DNA of 64,000 nucleotides from Rhizopus arrhizus. Its lineage: Eukaryota; Mucoromycota; Mucoromycetes; Mucorales; Rhizopodaceae. Under the pieces are notes generated by a model. It was not told the DNA's origin, ran no database searches, and worked only from the letters and a program-made list of their open reading frames with translations. Of this stretch, positions 47,202 through 57,728 are shown one piece after another. The position numbers were made by a program, and so were the translations under genes. Position 1 is the first letter of the stretch, and every line of letters starts with the position of its first letter. The stretch lies in the NCBI GenBank assembly GCA_024220505.1, contig JAKZZE010000012.1, positions 992,001-1,056,000 of the forward strand. Reading direction: 5' to 3'.

Positions 47202-47540
47202 TAAGAACAAAAATCACACTTCTATAAAAAAAAAGATAGTAGAAATTAAATGCTGATGTGGTCTAGGGACAACGCCTCAATGCAATAACCATTCATCAAA
47301 AAGGATACCTTTGGGGTTTTTCACATTCTAATCATCAACATTGGTAGTATGGTCTACTTTCGTGCCGTATCATCCAATGGGGTCATCTGCTTTGTATGGT
47401 CTGCTTGCGTACCGCATAGTGTAGAGAGTACTAACAGTAAGGCCTGCTTTTGTGCCGCTTCAGTTTAGTCGACCTGATGACTAGTTAAGGTCTGCTTTCG
47501 TGTCAGCTTTGCTAGAGAATGTGTTGGCTTCCCCCTTTTT
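47202..47540 (+). repeat. Left inverted repeat of the 3.7-kb element
   Basis: About 339 bp. It includes subterminal copies of a GGTCTGCTTTCGTGCC-like motif at about 47352, 47397, 47440 and 47489. The inner end is TAGAGAATGTGTTGGC followed by a C/T run. Confidence 0.88.
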
Positions 47541-47812
47541 TTAGATAAGTATAATTATGAAAAGCTTTTTGTTCATAAAAAACTAACTTCTGTTTAATAG
47601 GATTTTTTTTGTCTGCATGGCATTTAATTGGCATGTTTACCTCAGGTCCCATAGCTAGGTGATAAACACAATGACAAAATACAAATTTTGTAATCACTTA
47701 TTTTGTTCTTAATAAATTAATAAAGCCCTTATTTTATTATAACTACTATATTTTAAAATAAATACAGATATTTTTTTTTTATATGTATGAAGAGTTTATT
47801 CTTGTGCCGCCT

Positions 47813-48128
47813 TTAGACGCACACTGTAAGAAAGCATTTAAATAGATAGAATAAAATTATAAAATTAATGTGATATCTGATTATTGTCTTGGAAGTCTTT
47901 CTGATAAAGATTTTCTTGGTGCATTCTGCGGAGGAGCATAGTAGCTCTAGCAGCTGCTTCATTTGGCCAAAAGAGCGATCCATCAAAAATATGTTTCCAA
48001 TGAGTTCGCCAGAGGTACAGTACACCACAGGCGATTACTTGGAAAGAATCAAGTTGCCAGTGCGGACGCACTATGGCTGAGATTGCGTGAGGTCGAGAGA
48101 TTTCATCAAATAATAAATACAGATACAC
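47813..48128 (-). pseudogene. Small decayed frame inside the 3.7-kb element
   Basis: A minus-strand frame of about 87 codons with a Trp/Arg-rich block (LYLWRTHWKHIFDGSLFWPN). The pattern faintly recalls the C-terminal segment of LINE reverse transcriptases, but the match is not strong enough to name. There is no clear start and the frame changes upstream. It could be the 3' part of the adjacent nuclease-like gene's host element or a separate insertion. Confidence 0.35.
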
Positions 48129-48183
48129 TTGACTAACTAAATAGCTCCCTCTGGAAGACGAAAAGAAAATGTGGCGTTAATTT

Positions 48184-49417
48184 TTAGACTTTAATGGTGT
48201 CTTGACTAATTAGCACCGGGCTTTTACATGCTTTTCTAGTATAAGCGGTCAAATCCACTACTTCTTCATTTTCACTATTGTACAAATTTAATATTGTGCG
48301 CTCTATGATTTTTTTCATCTGATTCAACTTTTCAATGATTGTTGGTAGTAATAGGATATCATCAGAAATATCTCTGGCAAAATGAAATCTACTGATCTCA
48401 ATCATTCGGTATTGGCCGTTATATTTAATATCCATTTTGTAGGCCACCGCTTTATGATCTTCCACCAATAAGCCAACAACTTCTGGTTTCTTAACTTTTT
48501 TACCACCAACTTGTTTAATGCAATATGCATTTCTTTGCTGAGCTTTATCATGTCGTTTTCCAAGGTGTTATTGCTGTGGTTACCTTTTCTTTTTTACTTC
48601 CATGAAAAATACTTTGTAGTTGATTACTGATGATAATTCGATAAATAAAACAAAGTCGGGCATCATGATTTGCCCATCTGACGTGACTAGATGGTATGTA
48701 ACCTAAAGATGGTGTTAGAAATTGTAACCAATGTAATAAAGCTCATTTTTGAGTAGTTACCAGTCATGTTTAATAAAATCAATTTTTGATATTAAGCTGT
48801 GCAATAAATATGGTTTGATTTTGTCGATAATTATAGCAGCTTCTCCTTGTTTATGGTTGTTGGAGGTAGTATTGTTTAGGAATCTGAACAAACAGTCAGA
48901 AACTATATTTGATGCAAGCTTGATGTCTTTGTTGTTACTATTAATTTTGATTCTAGCGATAGCATCTTCAGCCTCATCTTTAGTTATTTTTTGGTTTGCT
49001 GCAATGAGTTGAATCTCACGACATGCATTTATGACTTCACCATCAACAAGCGTGTACTCTTCTTCATTAATACTTTTCATTACCAATAACTGTTCCCTGG
49101 GTGCCATCTTCGAAATAGCACACCTATCTATAGAGGAAAACAAAAAAATATACGAGACAAAATGCGGCTGTTTGATAAATATTTACGCATCTGTGCTCCC
49201 TCCACCGACACTTGTCTATATAATTTTATAGTGTTGAAACGAACAACTATGCTCATGAGATTCATGTTCATCATCCGAATGTGTCCCATTAGGAATTCCT
49301 AATGTAAAAAAAAAAAGAAACCGACATTAGACTTGGTTGTTGATATTTTTTTTTTTTATAAACTTACATATGACCAATACTTGAGCTTTCTTTTTTATCT
49401 TTTGTACCTTTGGCATC
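48184..49417 (-). pseudogene. Decayed element-borne gene with PD-(D/E)XK-nuclease-like core
   Basis: Read on the minus strand, the frame begins MPKVQKIKKKAQVL (49417), is broken, then runs through 49143-48757 (NACREIQLIAANQKITKDEA). After a probable intron and frame shift it gives SDGQIMMPDFVLFIEL followed by YKVFFMEVKKK. An Asp, then about 20 residues to Glu-Val-Lys, has the spacing and strand character of a PD-(D/E)XK nuclease core. The frame shifts twice more (NNTLENDMIKLSKEM; KKVKKPEVVGLLVEDHKAVA) and ends KACKSPVLIS at 48184. The protein resembles repetitive hypothetical proteins I remember from Mucorales genomes. At least three indels make it a pseudogene. Confidence 0.6.
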
Positions 49418-49606
49418 TAGTGTATTCCATGAAACAAAACAAGGGAGAAAAAAAAGTTGTTGTTTTACTTCTATAATTTGTTAAAATACCGACTTTTTTT
49501 TTTATTTCAAGTAAAAAATAAAATAAAACTTGCTCAAGCAATATATAAGTTATCTTTTGGGATATCATTCAATACAAACTGTATGAAAAGCAACTGTTTT
49601 TGTTTT

Positions 49607-49882
49607 CTAATATAGATAGGCTGTGAATAAGTGTAACATCGGTAAAATAAGGCTACAAAAAAGCACTTCTCTTTTTATGAAAGGTAAGTTCTTAACATTA
49701 TATATATTATATTCCTGTTCTAATGGTGCTTTTACTGTAGTAAATACGTATCGGCTGCTTTCTTTAAGCTTTAAATAATCTTTATAAAGTCTCTTTCCCA
49801 GAATTATCATTGCTTCTTTTACTTGTTGGTATAAGCTTGGCTGGTGTCTTTTTTTCTTTTCTTTTTTTTTTTCATAGTCCAT
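49607..49882 (-). CDS. Small hypothetical protein inside the 3.7-kb element
   Basis: A 91-codon frame starting MDYEKKKEKKKRHQPSLYQQ with a balanced middle part (EAMIILGKRLYKDYLKLKES) and a hydrophobic C terminus. The composition is more protein-like than most random frames here, but there is no recognisable domain, splice context or conserved partner. It may be a fragment of the element's coding sequence. Low confidence. Confidence 0.25.
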   Translation of the reverse strand: MDYEKKKEKKKRHQPSLYQQVKEAMIILGKRLYKDYLKLKESSRYVFTTVKAPLEQEYNIYNVKNLPFIKREVLFCSLILPMLHLFTAYLY

Positions 49883-50299
49883 CTAAAGCAAGGTACTATT
49901 ACTTTTACTACATATACACGATAGCTAATAATTGTTATAGATGAATGCTGCTTTGATTTAGCCTCTTTTATCTCTTTTCTATTTTTGCTTTGGTTCTTAG
50001 GTACTGATATCTTTTCTTTTGCTTTAAATGCCCGGGTCTTTGGGTCTTTAAGTCCTTGTGTCTTTGAATTCTAGAATCCTTGAGCTTGTTTTTTTTCTCT
50101 TCTTTTCTTTTGAGAACTTTCTGAGTCCCACGAAACTAGTTGATGTATTTTTGAATTAGATGCTGCTACTTTGATGACACTAGGTAAGTCAAGTACACTT
50201 TTAAAACACTACAAACAAAGAAATATCATGGTTTGTTATTATTATTTTATTCAAATAAAAAAAAAAGTATTTTTTTAAACCAAATCCCTATTTTTTTGT

Positions 50300-50410
50300 G
50301 TATATAAAACAATATTTATTGCAATATGAATGGTCAATAAAGAAGTATATAAAACAATATGAGTGTTTAATAAAGAAGTATATAAGGCAATATGAGCGGT
50401 CGATAAAAAA
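50300..50410 (+). repeat. Short tandem repeat, three copies of a 33-45-bp unit
   Basis: Units of the form TATATAAAACAATATGAGTG plus TTTAATAAAGAAG recur three times with small differences near the right inverted repeat of the 3.7-kb element. Confidence 0.7.
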
Positions 50411-50683
50411 ACAAAAAAAACAAATAAATTAATGCTTTAAAACGTATCATTCGTTGCCCAAAAGTTGGCTGGAATTGATTAAAGCGTAAAAAATGTTTTG
50501 GTAAGAGAATGCTAAACGACCTCCTCTTGGTTGCTTAAAAGTTACTGAATGCTTACTGAACTGCCGCGAAAAACGTTCACAACAGCAATAAAATTCCGCG
50601 GATTTGCATGAAATTTCGCATGGTTGCGCTCATTTATGCTAAAAAACAACGCGTACTATCTCCAATTATCTGCAGTGAAAAAA

Positions 50684-50932
50684 AAGGGGGGGGGAGGCCA
50701 ACACATTCTCTAGCAAAGCTGGTACGAAAGCAGACCATACAAAGCAGATGACCCCATTGGATGATACGGCACGAAAGTAGACCATACTACCAATGTTGAT
50801 GATTAGAATGTGAAAAACCCCAAAGGTATCCTTTTTGATGAATGGTTATTGCATTGAGGCGTTGTCCCTAGACCACATCAGCATTTAATTTCTACTATCT
50901 TTTTTTTTATAGAAGTGTGATTTTTGTTCTTA
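50684..50932 (-). repeat. Right inverted repeat of the 3.7-kb element
   Basis: About 249 bp, the reverse complement of the outer and inner parts of the left arm, lacking a roughly 96-bp internal block that contains two further copies of the subterminal motif. Confidence 0.88.
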
Positions 50933-51218
50933 GGTAAATATGCTATTCTTTAAATTATAAGAATTGCGTCGAAGCTTGTAGTTTCATGTAATCTTGAATA
51001 TGATAGTTGAAAATCATATTTAACAACGAAAAGAACGTGACTCTGTTCTTTATTGAACAAACCTCTTTGTTAATGTGTACTTATCTAAGCAGATTATGCA
51101 AGTTCAAGGCAACACTTAAGCACTCAATTTATTCAAAATATTATGTTTCTTAAACCTCTTTTTTTTTTAAGAATTACGTTAGGTTTAGTCTAAAATAGTT
51201 TTAATTATATCGCAAACT

Positions 51219-51871
51219 TTAGTAAATCAAGTCTTTTATGGCCAATAAAATCGTTAAAATAGAAATCGCGAAAACAAACTGACTGATTACAAAAACTGGT
51301 GTCAATAAGCCAATGGTAGGCCAAAATGTCAGAGTGAACCCAATAAATGATATCAATGCATTTATGCTTGCTATTTGAATATACCGACGTATTCTTGGTT
51401 CTTGTTGCCAGTTTTTATATTCAGCTCCTGTCATTTGAAGTATTAAAAATACAAGGCACATAAGACCGTAACTTATACATGATACATAAAGTAGAATCCC
51501 ACTAAGCAAAAAATTAATACTCAAAGTATATAGGCTCTCTATCTCTGCTTACTGTTCAAAAAGACTCGAAGTTGAAAAATAAAATAATATTGTAAAAGTA
51601 ACGCTAAGTTGTGGTAATGTAGATGTAATTTGTTGTATGGGATGCTTTCTAGTTTTTTCCAGCTTAAGGCCTTCACTTATCAAAGACACTCCACCATTTC
51701 TATTCTGTGTTGATCTTTTATACATTCTAAAAAGAAAAAAAAAAAAATAAAAGAGCCAGTGCTATTTACTTTCCAGCAGATGGTAATTCAATAGTCGGAG
51801 TTTTGGCATTACCTGTACAATAAGTCGGTAATATTCGCTTGAAACTCGACGCCAAAAAAAACACTTGAAAT
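51219..51871 (-). CDS. Small multi-pass membrane protein, 5' end unresolved
   Basis: Exons 51871-51770, 51726-51553 and 51501-51219 read through in one frame. The N-terminal part (FKRILPTYCTGNAKTPTIEL) joins MYKRSTQNRNGGVS, then four hydrophobic segments: TFTILFYFSTSSLFE, LLYVSCISYGLMCLVFLILQ, ASINALISFIGFTLTFWP and VFVISQFVFAISILTILL. The last intron is 51 nt, so skipping it leaves the frame but adds an in-frame TAA. Canonical GTAAGC...TTGCTTAG borders and a branch-like TATTAAT support removal. I find no start codon before 51871; a shorter product could start at the Met at 51725 (151 residues). Family unknown. It sits among repeats, and expression would decide whether it is a live gene. Confidence 0.55.
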
Positions 51872-52894
51872 CTGATTTTACCTTGATTTCACGTAAAAAA
51901 GAGTAATATTCGAATTTTACTTGTCGTTATTGAACGACATCATGCTTATTCATGTACTTCTTTACATTCTTATTTGTAGAAAGCCTTATCATTTAATATA
52001 CTTCATTGGCATAAAAAACAATATGCTGGGCTTTAAATTATGCTTTTTATTGGATAAAATTTTTTATATTGAAATACGATTTCTATACTTCTTTACGTCT
52101 TTCGAATGGCCAAATACTATATCATTTCAACCTTTTGGCGAAATAACATAGCAATCATCCATACATCCCATCAGCGAACATCTTTCTTTTTTTAACTTAC
52201 CTTGTTTGATGTGTAATAAATAGAATTAAGTTCAATAAAGCCCTTGTAAGTTGCCTATCTTGAGAAAAAGAGCATTTGGATGGTTATACGCATAAAGGAA
52301 CAGCCGCAAAGCACATAGAACAGAAGGATTATGTATGAGCTACAGGATAACTATAAAATAGTCTTCAGGTTAAACATTTTGTAGAGCATCGTATGAGTAT
52401 TATTTACATATAAGCTTCATTTTGGCAATATAGATCCAATAAAGCCATTAGTAATCTTATAAAGCTTGTTTCAATAGCAGTAAAGCTACTCACGAAAATG
52501 CCATAAAAGTATAAACAGAAGCATATCAAACATATTATACAGCCATAAAGAGTAAGCTATTAAAGAAGCAACATACATTTAGTGAACAGTACATTAAACA
52601 TTTCCTTGACTTACAGCTTTAATACATGGAGCCATGAAAATAAGCCATTTAATCTTGCACGTACCTATTTGGATTATTTATACTATTTACACTTTTTACC
52701 TGAAACATGAAGAGGACCTAAAACAAATAAAGATTAAATTAGATATTTTACTGCAATTTAATGAAATAGGTATCTTTAAAAAAGTTGCCATGAAATAAAA
52801 GCAAAAAAAAAAGTTCAATATCTTCAGTTACTTTCTTCAATTCTTTTATTACTGGTATCCTAAGAGAAGAAAAGTAAGTGTTGAAGTTAGGTTC
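51872..52894. other. Intergenic, no supported gene
   Basis: AT-rich sequence between the membrane-protein gene and a nuclease-like relic. It may include the missing 5' exon of the former. No repeats or RNA genes seen. Confidence 0.4.
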
Positions 52895-53410
52895 CTATCG
52901 AGGACGAGAATTATTCATGCATACTACGTTATTGGTTGTATTGAAGATTCCCTGTACGTATTCTGCACAGGCAGAAAAGAGGCCCTCAATTGTATGATTT
53001 TCTATATCCAAGTGTTCATGTAGCTTGCCAGGGATGTGCGAGCTATAGTTAATCGAATATGCACATTGGATGATATACAAGGGTTTAAATACAGTCACTT
53101 TTCAGTGGCACGGAAGCAGTAATTAAGTGCCCTTGTCATAAAAATGGCTGTTAACAACGCATTGGAATTCAATAATAATTGGATGGTGATCATTATCAAT
53201 TGTAGGAGGAATTAATACTAAATTAGATCGTGTATCATTGGACCATTCAGAAATATCGAGGAGATAAATTCCAGCTTCAGCGTTCAATAAAGCATAAGAA
53301 ATAATACCAATCACTTCGGGATTACGGAATACTCCTATGTACATACGACCAGCACCTGGTCTGCTACGAGAAGTTCAAATACCCCTCTTCCACTTTTCAT
53401 CAGCCATTAT
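52895..53410 (-). pseudogene. Fragment of a mucoralean repetitive protein (Rpn/PD-(D/E)XK-like)
   Basis: Two adjoining minus-strand frames, 53344-53123 and 53098-52895, together read GIYLLDISEWSNDTRSNLVL, then HPIIIEFQCVVNSHF, and after a frame change FKPLYIIQCAYSINYSSHIP. The Asp-Leu-Val ... Ile-Ile-Glu-Phe-Gln layout resembles the Rpn/PDDEXK nuclease-like fold and matches a domain I remember as repeated in Mucorales genomes. An upstream stretch to about 53410 (MADEKWKRG, then a stop) may be its N terminus. It is frameshifted and truncated. Confidence 0.45.
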
Positions 53411-56269
53411 ACGCTTTTTTTGAATTTCTATCTTCACTTTTGTCCTCTTGAAAAAAAATTCTTGTAGTTCTCTTCTTTTGACAACAAATCAAGCAGTAAA
53501 ATGAGCAGCATGTGTATTAACGACATTAACTACACTCACTATGAGTAAGTCTTTCATGATGAAAATGTGGTTCATCTTTGTTTTGACAATAAAGCATAGT
53601 TAATAACACATCAAATGAAACCTTCCTGGAGCTTACGAAGGGTTAAAAAGATACTGCTGGTAATAAACCTCCAGTTAAAAAGGCAATGATTGATTGCGGC
53701 CAAATTGAAGTATCTGTTATTTACAAAGTCTTTGATAAATAAATTAGTATAATATTATACCATTGAGATATGGAGAGAGCATGAGAAAACACATAAGATC
53801 AGGTATTAAAGATGTTAATTCTACAATGGAAACTGTACAAGTATATACTACAGCTAGGGCCATTTTAAATGTAATGATTTATATTATCAGTTTTGATTCT
53901 TTTAAAGAAACAGTCCTCTTCTCTTTCAGTTTTAATATGAACAAAAGACAATTATGGGCTTATACTTGAAAAAAATACATTTGTAGCAAATAACTATATT
54001 AAATCATAAAATAATCGGTTAAATTCGCTTTCTTTGCTCGCACCAAAAATACTCGTACAGATAGAATGATCTGTGTTCGTTTACTCGTTGCCTCATTGAC
54101 TATTAATAAGATGATGTATCTGTTCAATTTAGTGCAAAAAAGAATATTTTTATCAAGAAAAGAAAGAGGCAGGTAATGTTGATGCTGACGAATCGATTTA
54201 TATAGTCATAAAATACGAAAATGATGTAAGTTATTTGATTTTGTATTGAGGTACAACTGAAGTATTCCTTTGAAGTAATCTTTTAGATGTAAACCCTTTT
54301 CTGACCTTACTCTCAATTATACTGTTACAATCACAAGAACACTAATTTTTTCAATGCCTTTTGTGATTGGTCGAACATTTGATAATTCAGCATCGTTGAA
54401 ATTGGAATCAGAAGACATCGACCAGCCTATTTTTCTTGCGAGACGAAGTGAAAGAATTCCTCCCGGAAGAGTCACAATGTGGTGCTGAGGCAGCAGTGTT
54501 GGGATGAGACATAGAAATAATGTCTTTGGCGACAATCTCGCTCCATGTAATCTCTGGTTGCGACTTTTTACCAATTTAAACTGGGTTTGAATTTGATGTG
54601 TTTTTTATTAAAAAGCATACAAATAGTTTTTCAAATTGTGTAGAAATGTGAAGTTTGGGGGTGGCGTTGCTTTTTTATTACAGAAAGTAAAGGTGACTGT
54701 AGTGCATAAAGATCATCTTGCACGACTAAATCATGAAAAAAAAATAAGCGTGACATGAACACATAATATAAAAAATAATCATTTGTAATAAAAATAAAAA
54801 CATCTTTCTTTCGGTTTTAAAGATAATTATATTTAGTTGCAAATTGGCGTATAAATTTCTATCTCAAGTTAATTTTGGCTATTTTATAAATGTGGTTGAC
54901 GAAAAATGGCACTGGTGATATATGCACATCTTCATGAACAATTTTATTAATTTCATTTTGGTTATAATTTTGTTTGAAGATTTTTTTTATTTTTGAATTT
55001 GTATTTAAACTATAAAATTTTTAGTTCGATCTCAGTAATTTTTTCTGTGTATTTGCGGCTTCACCAGTGATATCTGCTCTATGAACAAAAAAATGTATTT
55101 ACGGCTTCCAATCCAAAAACTATAGTTCATTTAAAGGCACGGATTGAAACAAAAAGAATTATATTCAAGTATATTTCTCATACACAAAGGAAAAAAAAAA
55201 GTTAAAAAAAAATTCGCAGAGAATAAAAAGGTCGATCTAATTACTTCAAGTTACTTGCGTACATCACGTTAGCCAACATAAAACTTCAGGAATATGTAAA
55301 AGAGAAATATTGTTATTCAATTAATCAAGTATAGCTTATGCTATTGGGCTCTTCAATTTGGTCATGTATTATATTACAACCACATAATTATTAGTCTGCG
55401 CTTTATTAAGTTTATTTTTATAAACATTGATTACAGTTGTATTTCTTAATACAAATGCATGGCACATAAAGCTCTTTTAAGTAGAAACGTGTGGTTTTCT
55501 ACTAGTTTCGTAAGCTTAACATAGGAACTTACATACGATAACGAAAAGAATAGCTTAAGCTTAAAGTAACATCCAACATCGATCCTTGTTCAACGAGATG
55601 AACAGTGAAAGGTCTCGACTTGTCTGAGAATAAAATATCTTTCAACCCTTTTTTTCCATCTATCATTGTTTATAATAAACAAATATTGTGCTTGTGAGCC
55701 ATTATAATTCACTTTCAGGCAATTTATTCATACCATTACATCACCTGCCTTTCTTATCCATGTTATCAAATTCTTTTACTCACAGAATACAAAGATAGTT
55801 ATACAACGGACCTCATTAGCGAAAATATGTGATGATCTGAAATAATTTAAGAATACGGATAAACAAGGTTTGGCCCCTTTATTGAAAGATGGAATGATCG
55901 TCTGTTTTAAACAAGAGCCAAAGGTGCATCAATAAACTATCCTTCTTTTAGAATTGTCTCAAAGACTATGAAACTGGCTAGCATGATTGAGGATCTTTGT
56001 GAAGCGTATGTTGAGTCATGTTTAGAGAACTTTATTAATACAAAATTTCTGCATATGTTTAATAAGATAGAGTGATTAATGAAAGATAAAGGTTAAAGTA
56101 TTAGATTTCATTTTTGGTTCATATTAAGTAAATTTAAGAATGATGACTTTATACAGTATATTTTGAAGCTCCTTTTTTTTTTTTTGTGAGTGCATATGTT
56201 GGATGAAAAAAGGAATGTAAATGGATTGGGTCAAAGCAGTAGATGGAGTGAGTGCGATACTTTCTTTCT
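53411..56269. other. Repeat-poor to decayed AT-rich region, no supported gene
   Basis: About 2.9 kb. A minus-strand frame at 54317-54574 contains LPGGILSLRLARKIGW and NVRPITKGIEKISVL, which looks like real protein, probably a decayed fragment, but is not identifiable. Short frames at 53763-53969 and elsewhere have no motif. The right end is the 3' flank of the DUF4451 gene. Confidence 0.4.
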
Positions 56270-57728
56270 TTAGTGGGATGAAATCCTGTTTGTTGTTTTA
56301 ACAGGAATTTTATGTTTGTCATAAAGATGACACTATAAATATGTTAATATTTTGAAAATGAAAGGAGCATATGCTTCATATCTTACCTTATGAGCATGTC
56401 TATACCATAACATATAATTGTTTTTCTTTTTGCTATTGCATACAGGAACAAACTTTTGACATTGATGACAAAGACCTTCGGTTATATCTCCTTTACCCAA
56501 TCTTTGGTCTACAGGTTTCATGAATGGTTTACCAGTAACAGATGAAATACCATGATAGAATTGCTTATGATACCTATTAAATTATTAAATTGTTATTCTT
56601 TATAATGTATACTTTTGTATATACCAGTAGGCACTGTTTTTCAATTGAAGCCATTTTCCAGAAGGGCAAATATCACAATAACCTTCTTTAAGATGACCTG
56701 TATAGCGAACCCATTTGGGTGTATAGTGATCACCTTCATATCGTAATTTCTGACGGCGTGGCATGGCAAGTAGCATTTGATGACTTTGTACTCCATCGTA
56801 AAACGAATCAGAGAAGGAGTCTAACGCATTACTTAACGCAACGTAATTTGCAGGTTCAACCAACTGATGATGATCATTGTTATCATTTGAGCTACCGTCA
56901 GACGACGATAAAGGAGACGACGTCATGGCGCGATCGTATTGAAGTGATTTCGTACGTTTACGAGGTACTGGAGGATGATCAATGTTAGTCCGGATAGGCT
57001 CACTCATACTGGAAGCAATAGGCGATATGGGGTCTTGTTCTCTTGTCATATACCGTTTTTTCATCTGTCTATTCACTTCTTCTATTGCTTCTTTTGAAAC
57101 CATTGCGCTGATCGGAGTGCTTTGTACAGACGGCGTATATTGATTCTGAGAATAAGTAGTTGCAATAGGCTGCTCAGGCTTCTTTTGTAAAAAGATACTT
57201 TGTTGCCAGCTTAATTGCCCTTCTGAAGGAATGATCATTTTATCTTTCATCATATATTTAGCCTGATAATAACTTGAATGATCCGTTACTAATTGATGGT
57301 TGTTGGTTTTAGATGCGTTATTGGTATCTAATTTTGTATAACTTGGGTACATTTTATAAGACGGTGTAACATTTCTTCCTGTATAAATGTTCTTCTCTAA
57401 TAAACCATGGTAGCTTAAGAATGCTTTTATTATGTACAAATTAGAGTTAGTTAGTGGATAACTATAGTAAAAAAAAATAGTTACAATCCATATCTTTTTG
57501 TTGATTATATTTTTCAGAGTGATGCATTGAATAATTCCAATAATCATTATTAAAAATAGAAAGATCTTCCAATGATAAAACAGAGTTTACTTCAAGAGTA
57601 GGAGCATTTGAATAATAAATATCTTCATTTACGTGTTGCTCTAATGTATTTTGTTGTTGTAGTTGTAAGTAAGGGTTTAAAGAAGCAAAATTTTCTTTTG
57701 TCCCTGGTCGCGTTGCTGTAAAAGACAT
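56270..57728 (-). CDS. DUF4451-type transcription regulator
   Basis: Four exons (57728-57485, 57423-56625, 56573-56387, 56332-56270) give 430 residues. The first 300 residues are Asn/Gln/Ser/Tyr-rich and disordered-looking, with a basic PRKRTKSLQ stretch that may be a nuclear signal. Residues about 308-412 hold the DUF4451 pattern: HYTPKWVRYTGHLKEGYCDI, PSGKWLQLKNSAYWYHKQFY, HGISSVTGKPF and GLCHQCQKFVPV, followed by a WYRHAHKCH ending. The paired CxxC and His residues look metal-binding. Proteins of this class in fungi are thought to regulate transcription; the target is not known here. The last two junctions each restore conserved residues (W-Y-H-K and HKCH), so the model is good. The start Met is the first in the frame. 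Confidence 0.85.

Larger units (their letters stand above)
47202..50932. mobile_element. 3.73-kb element with long inverted repeats and a nuclease-like gene relic
   Basis: The segment 47202-47540 is repeated in reverse complement at about 50684-50932, with identical ends (AAGAACAAAAATCACACTTC) and TA at both borders. The left arm is about 96 bp longer because of an extra block between two GGTCTGCTT(T/G)CGT motifs; several TGGTCTRCTT-CGTGCC copies give subterminal repeats. The interior carries a decayed minus-strand gene with a PD-(D/E)XK-like core, another small frame (47813-48128) and a 33-45-bp tandem repeat near 50300-50410. I do not recognise a named superfamily. No DDE transposase is visible. 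Confidence 0.8.

Noticed and set aside
50281..50412. CRISPR-like direct repeats
   Set aside because: Only three imperfect AT-rich copies without spacers in a eukaryotic genome; a simple tandem repeat.
51501..51560. Premature stop suggesting a pseudogene
   Set aside because: The TAA lies inside a 51-nt segment with canonical intron borders, so a spliced gene explains it better.
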